Assembly: GCA_900551195.1 (NCBI GenBank)
Contig: URVD01000048.1
Span: 1-9,849 of the forward strand
Reading direction: 5' to 3'
Length of the DNA: 9,849 nt
DNA from: an uncultured Collinsella sp.
Lineage (GTDB): Bacteria > Actinomycetota > Coriobacteriia > Coriobacteriales > Coriobacteriaceae
Position numbers and translations under genes: made by a program. Shown here one piece after another: positions 7,950 through 9,849 of the stretch. Numbering within the stretch: the first letter of the stretch is position 1; each line of letters starts with the position of its first letter. The notes under the pieces were generated by a model. The model was not told the DNA's origin and ran no database searches. It was given only the letters and a program-made list of their open reading frames with translations.

Positions 7950-9805
7950 TGGCAGACGAGACCAAGACTCAGATTCCCAAGCCCACCCGCCAGCGTGGTC
8001 CCATGGGCCGCATGGGTGGCATGCGCCGTGGCGAAAAGGCCAAGGACTTTAAGGGCACCATGAGGCAGCTGCTCGGCTATATCGGCCAGCACAAGATTGC
8101 CGTGTTTGCCGCCGTCGCTTTTGCCGTGTGCTCGGTCATCTTTAACATTGTGGGGCCAAAGGTACTTGGCCAGGTTACGACCAAGCTGTTCGAGGGCCTG
8201 GTTGCCAAGGTCAACGGCACCGGCGATGTCGACTTTGCCTGGATCGCCAAGACGCTCGGCTTTTTGCTCTGTCTGTATCTGGCGAGCTCTGCCTGCAGCC
8301 TGATCCAAGGCTGGCTCATGACCGGCGTCACGCAAAAGATTTGTTATCGCATGCGCAAGGAGATCGCCGCCAAGATCGCTGTCGTGCCGATGAGCTACTT
8401 CAACGGCCACAGCAAGGGCGACGTGCTCAGCCGCATCACCAACGATGTCGACACGCTGGGTCAGTCACTCAACCAGAGCGTGACGCAACTCATCACATCG
8501 GTGACGCAGATTATCGGCGTGCTCGTCATGATGCTGTCGATCAGTCTGCCGCTCACCGGCGTCACCGTGCTCACACTGCCGGCAGCCGCGATTATCCTGA
8601 CCGTGATGATTCACTTCTCGCAGCCGTACTTCCGCGAGCAGCAGCAGGTCCTGGGCGCCGTCAACGGCATCATCGAGGAGGACTTTGCCGGCCAGAACGT
8701 CATTCAGGTGTTCGACCGCGCCGAGGCCTCGATCGAGGAGTTCGACAAAGAGAACGACCGCCTCTTTATGAGCGGTTGGCGCTCTCAGTTCCTGTCGGGC
8801 CTGATGATGCCGCTTATGAGTCTGGTGGGCAACATGGGCTACGTGGGCGTCGTCGTGGTGGGCGCGCAGCTCGCGCTGACCGGCAATGCCACACCCGGCG
8901 ACATCCAGAGCTTTATCCAGTACGTTCGCAACTTTACGCAACCCGTGCAGCAGCTGGGCAACGTGAGCAACACGATGCAGTCGATGGCCGCCGCCACCGA
9001 GCGCGTCTTTGAGTTCCTGGCCGCGGCCGAGGAGGAGCAGAAGGCCGACGCGCAGATTCCCGAGAAGCGCCCCGGTCACGTGGAGTTCGACCACGTCAAG
9101 TTTGGCTACACGCCGGACAAGACCATCATCCACGACTTTAGCTGCGAGGCCGAGCCCGGTCAGACCATCGCCATCGTCGGTCCCACCGGCGCTGGCAAGA
9201 CCACGCTCATCAAGCTGCTGCAGCGCTTCTACGACGTGGACGGCGGTTCACTGCGCGTCGAGGGCATCGACGTGCGCGACTGGGACCGCGCGGCACTGCG
9301 CGGCGAGTTTGCCATGGTGCTGCAGGATACCTGGCTGTTTAACGGCACCATCCGCGAGAACATCCGCTACGGACGTCCCGATGCGAGCGATGCCGAGGTA
9401 GAAGCCGCCGCACGCGCCGCACGCTGCGACCACTTTATCCATACGCTCGCCGGTGGCTACGACTTTATGATCAACGAGGAGGGCACTAACCTGTCGCAGG
9501 GTCAGCGCCAGCTCGTGACCATCGCCCGTGCCATTTTGGCCGACCGCCCGGCGCTGATTTTGGACGAGGCGACCTCCAACGTCGATACCCGCACCGAGGA
9601 GCTCATCCAGCGCGCCATGGATGCGCTGATGCAGGGCCGCACCAGCTTTGTTATCGCGCATCGCCTGTCCACGATCCGCAACGCCGACGTGATCTTGGTA
9701 ATTCGCGACGGCGACATCGTCGAGAAGGGTACGCACGACGAGTTGCTCGCCCAGGGCGGCTTCTACGCCGACCTGTACAACTCGCAGTTCGACGAAGCGG
9801 CGTAA
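7949..9805 (+). CDS. ABC exporter half-transporter, catalytic partner
   Basis: A 618-residue ABC exporter half. The first 35 residues are basic and rich in Gly and Met (PMGRMGGMRRGEKAKDF), common in the second subunit of this exporter class. Membrane helices begin near residue 50 and end near 330. The ATPase domain has Walker A GPTGAGKTT (411-419), Q-loop Gln459, Walker B LILDE with catalytic Glu540, D-loop SNVD and H-loop His571 (IAHRLSTI). The signature reads LSQGQ (515-519) instead of LSGGQ. Thus its own Walker site is intact but its signature, which faces the partner's weakened Walker site, is altered; the competent site combines this protein's Walker motifs with the partner's VSGGQ. ATG at 7949 overlaps the upstream TAA by one base and has AGGAGG (7934-7939) 9 bases before it. 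Role: ATP-driven export as an obligate heterodimer, inferred from motif pairing. Substrate unknown. Confidence 0.93.
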   Translation: MADETKTQIPKPTRQRGPMGRMGGMRRGEKAKDFKGTMRQLLGYIGQHKIAVFAAVAFAVCSVIFNIVGPKVLGQVTTKLFEGLVAKVNGTGDVDFAWIAKTLGFLLCLYLASSACSLIQGWLMTGVTQKICYRMRKEIAAKIAVVPMSYFNGHSKGDVLSRITNDVDTLGQSLNQSVTQLITSVTQIIGVLVMMLSISLPLTGVTVLTLPAAAIILTVMIHFSQPYFREQQQVLGAVNGIIEEDFAGQNVIQVFDRAEASIEEFDKENDRLFMSGWRSQFLSGLMMPLMSLVGNMGYVGVVVVGAQLALTGNATPGDIQSFIQYVRNFTQPVQQLGNVSNTMQSMAAATERVFEFLAAAEEEQKADAQIPEKRPGHVEFDHVKFGYTPDKTIIHDFSCEAEPGQTIAIVGPTGAGKTTLIKLLQRFYDVDGGSLRVEGIDVRDWDRAALRGEFAMVLQDTWLFNGTIRENIRYGRPDASDAEVEAAARAARCDHFIHTLAGGYDFMINEEGTNLSQGQRQLVTIARAILADRPALILDEATSNVDTRTEELIQRAMDALMQGRTSFVIAHRLSTIRNADVILVIRDGDIVEKGTHDELLAQGGFYADLYNSQFDEAA

Positions 9806-9828
9806 ATTCTGCCGCAGGGAACGAATAA

Positions 9829-9846
9829 CGCCCGAGAACGGGGGCG
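9829..9846 (+). terminator. Probable start of the operon terminator, cut by the window end
   Basis: CGCCC (9829-9833) can pair with GGGCG (9842-9846), with CG/CG pairs possible inside, 23 bases after the exporter stop. A T-run would lie beyond the last base, so termination cannot be confirmed. Confidence 0.4.
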
Positions 9847-9849
9847 CAG

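Noticed and set aside
7356..9280. Identical 18-base direct repeat at 7356-7373 and 9263-9280
   Set aside because: Both copies encode the same GIDVRD segment of homologous ATPase domains, so this is paralogy, not a mobile or recombination repeat.

Overview
The window looks like chromosomal DNA from a high-GC, anaerobic, Gram-positive-type bacterium. My best guess is a Coriobacteriia gut anaerobe of the Collinsella kind. This is inferred from GC-rich codons, GTG starts, an oxygen-sensitive pyruvate formate-lyase and a heterodimeric ABC exporter of Firmicutes/Actinobacteria style. No marker gene in the window proves the taxon.

The left half (1-4883) is read on the minus strand. From its promoter side it holds a short-chain dehydrogenase broken by a one-base frameshift (4133-4883), then a terminator, then a KdgT-family 2-keto-3-deoxygluconate permease (3011-4024). 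A 470-base non-coding region follows, with a terminator-like hairpin and a likely pfl promoter. After it comes pyruvate formate-lyase (489-2540). This PFL lacks the C-terminal glycyl-radical domain, which is encoded by a separate 83-residue gene just downstream (152-403). The two pieces together match the length and content of one ordinary PFL (683 + 83 residues), so the enzyme appears to be split into a catalytic subunit with the Cys-Cys pair and a small radical subunit. Bases 1-151 are non-coding and rich in hairpins.

The right half (5134-9805) is a tight plus-strand operon: a MarR-family regulator, then two ABC exporter half-transporters, with overlaps of 4 and 1 bases. Motifs in the two ATPase domains are complementary. 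The first has a weakened Walker B/H-loop and an intact signature; the second has an intact Walker B/H-loop and an altered signature. This is expected of a heterodimeric exporter with one degenerate ATP site. The first protein also carries an insertion of about 200 residues between its first two membrane helices, presumably outside the membrane. MarR probably represses the operon and responds to an exported or toxic compound.

The divergent region 4884-5133 separates the two halves. It holds a LacI-type palindrome inside a candidate dehydrogenase promoter. It also holds a long inverted repeat that overlaps the MarR GTG start codon, which could be a double operator or a translation-controlling RNA hairpin.

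The strongest candidates for something unusual are the split PFL with structured RNA between its two cistrons, and the inverted repeat over the MarR start.
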